Assembly: GCA_016788165.1 (NCBI GenBank)
Contig: JAEUTH010000042.1
Coordinates: 186,001 to 250,000, forward strand
DNA length: 64,000 nt
Origin: Bacteroidia bacterium
GTDB lineage: Bacteria > Bacteroidota > Bacteroidia > AKYH767-A > OLB10
Reading direction: 5' to 3'
Positions 63,544 to 64,000 of this stretch are shown here, piece after piece. Position 1 is the stretch's first letter; the number at the start of each line of letters is the position of its first letter. The position numbers and the translations under genes are program-made. The notes under the pieces are model-generated. The model did no database searches. It saw nothing but the letters and a program-made list of their open reading frames with translations, and had not been told where the DNA came from.

Positions 63544-64000
63544 TTATTTGGTTTTTACCAGGCGATACGTTTCGGTTTTGTTATTGGCAACAAGCGTAAG
63601 TAAATATATTCCCTCGGGCAAGTCTTTACCAAAAGTATAAACATCGCTAACGTTAATCATGGTTTCCTTCATTACTAAACGGCCACTTATATCTGTTATC
63701 GAAATAGTATAATCAGCTGTAATTTCATCGGCCGGTTGTATGGTAAATTCATAATTACTTGGATTGGGATATACGGCTAATAAATTATTATCAGCTGTTT
63801 TTGTTTCGCGACAACCATCCGTTAATATTTTGGCTTTGCTTAAATTAATACATGTTGGGCTTTCGGATATACGTACTTTGTAAACACCACCCACTTTGGC
63901 GTAATATGACGAACCTGTAACCGTAGGTAATAAAATGTTATTGCGATACCATTCATACGTTAATCCAGTACCTACCGGTGATGCATTAAGCAACACACTA
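63544..64000 (-). CDS. T9SS-sorted protein, 3' part only
   Basis: The frame stays open to the right edge of the window, so the start lies beyond 64000; about 152 residues are visible. They contain an Ig-like strand pattern (YEWYRNNILLPTVTGSSYYA ... GGVYKVRISESPTCINLSKA) and a T9SS type A sorting domain (VYPNPSNYEFTIQPADEITA ... LPEGIYLLTLVANNKTETYRL). The GTG at 63996 is not taken as the start, because a mid-domain start is unlikely. Surface export is predicted; the function of the missing N-terminal part is unknown. Confidence 0.85.
   Translation of the reverse strand, partial: SVLLNASPVGTGLTYEWYRNNILLPTVTGSSYYAKVGGVYKVRISESPTCINLSKAKILTDGCRETKTADNNLLAVYPNPSNYEFTIQPADEITADYTISITDISGRLVMKETMINVSDVYTFGKDLPEGIYLLTLVANNKTETYRLVKTK

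Noticed and set aside
1-64000. tRNA, rRNA, T9SS machinery and restriction, toxin-antitoxin or phage-defence genes
   Set aside because: No TPsiC-arm-like motif in a cloverleaf context, no Por/Gld/Spr machinery protein and no defence-type domain was seen on reading the window and its reading frames.

Overview
The window looks like chromosome of a member of the Bacteroidota, probably Chitinophagales or Sphingobacteriales-like (inference). The DNA is AT-rich. Eight predicted secreted proteins end in type IX secretion (T9SS) sorting domains, one of them a gliding-type (CHU_C-like) domain. The upstream regions that could be read carry Bacteroidota-type TAnnTTTG -7 boxes rather than sigma70 boxes. 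Menaquinone synthesis is represented by an MqnA-type enzyme, and a reg_prop/Y_Y_Y sensor kinase is present. No rRNA, tRNA, CRISPR array, insertion sequence or phage module was seen.

Layout. 1-6130: a minus-strand Ppx/GppA phosphatase overlapping a sigma54-type response regulator that lacks a DNA-binding domain, then a large periplasmic-sensing histidine kinase and its LuxR-type regulator. 6285-30000: surface region. T9SS cargo (a six-PPC-domain protein, a protein with a stop codon inside its signal peptide, a 2117-residue repeat adhesin, a kelch/PKD protein) alternates with glycan genes (two glycosyltransferases, a Wzx-type flippase, an asparagine-synthase-type amidotransferase, two methyltransferases, a glucuronyl C5-epimerase-like protein) and aroA. 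30052-37215: deoxynucleoside kinase, OmpA-like protein, SMC, MsrB lipoprotein, VOC protein. 37316-49752: mostly housekeeping: M16 peptidase, DUF6913-like/dapA/M23 operon, trmN6, rimM, rpsP, AMP nucleosidase, holA, xseA, xseB, mqnA. 49893-56058: an EF-G paralogue with a damaged GTPase site, a small secreted protein, a DUF2027-Smr protein, rpsU, xerC-like recombinase, hpf. 56091-64000: a second surface region with T9SS cargo (PKD protein, CotH/lamin-tail protein, a protein cut by the window edge) and an MBOAT/SGNH acyl-transfer pair.

How the genes work together. The glycan genes could build and decorate an exported polysaccharide (flippase, transferases, epimerase, O-acyltransferase), and the T9SS proteins would be exported to the same surface; no T9SS machinery gene lies in the window. 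The most notable items are: (1) the EF-G-like protein with Leu for the catalytic His and NQCD for NKxD; (2) eight 69-residue repeats that are nearly identical in DNA; (3) the HTH-less sigma54 activator with a GSFTSA loop; (4) an in-frame stop in one signal peptide; (5) an ompA-smc intergenic region with an 18-bp perfect palindrome, a promoter-like element and an orphan terminator; (6) a secreted C5-epimerase-like protein with a discoidin-like tail. No single unmistakably new multi-gene system was found.
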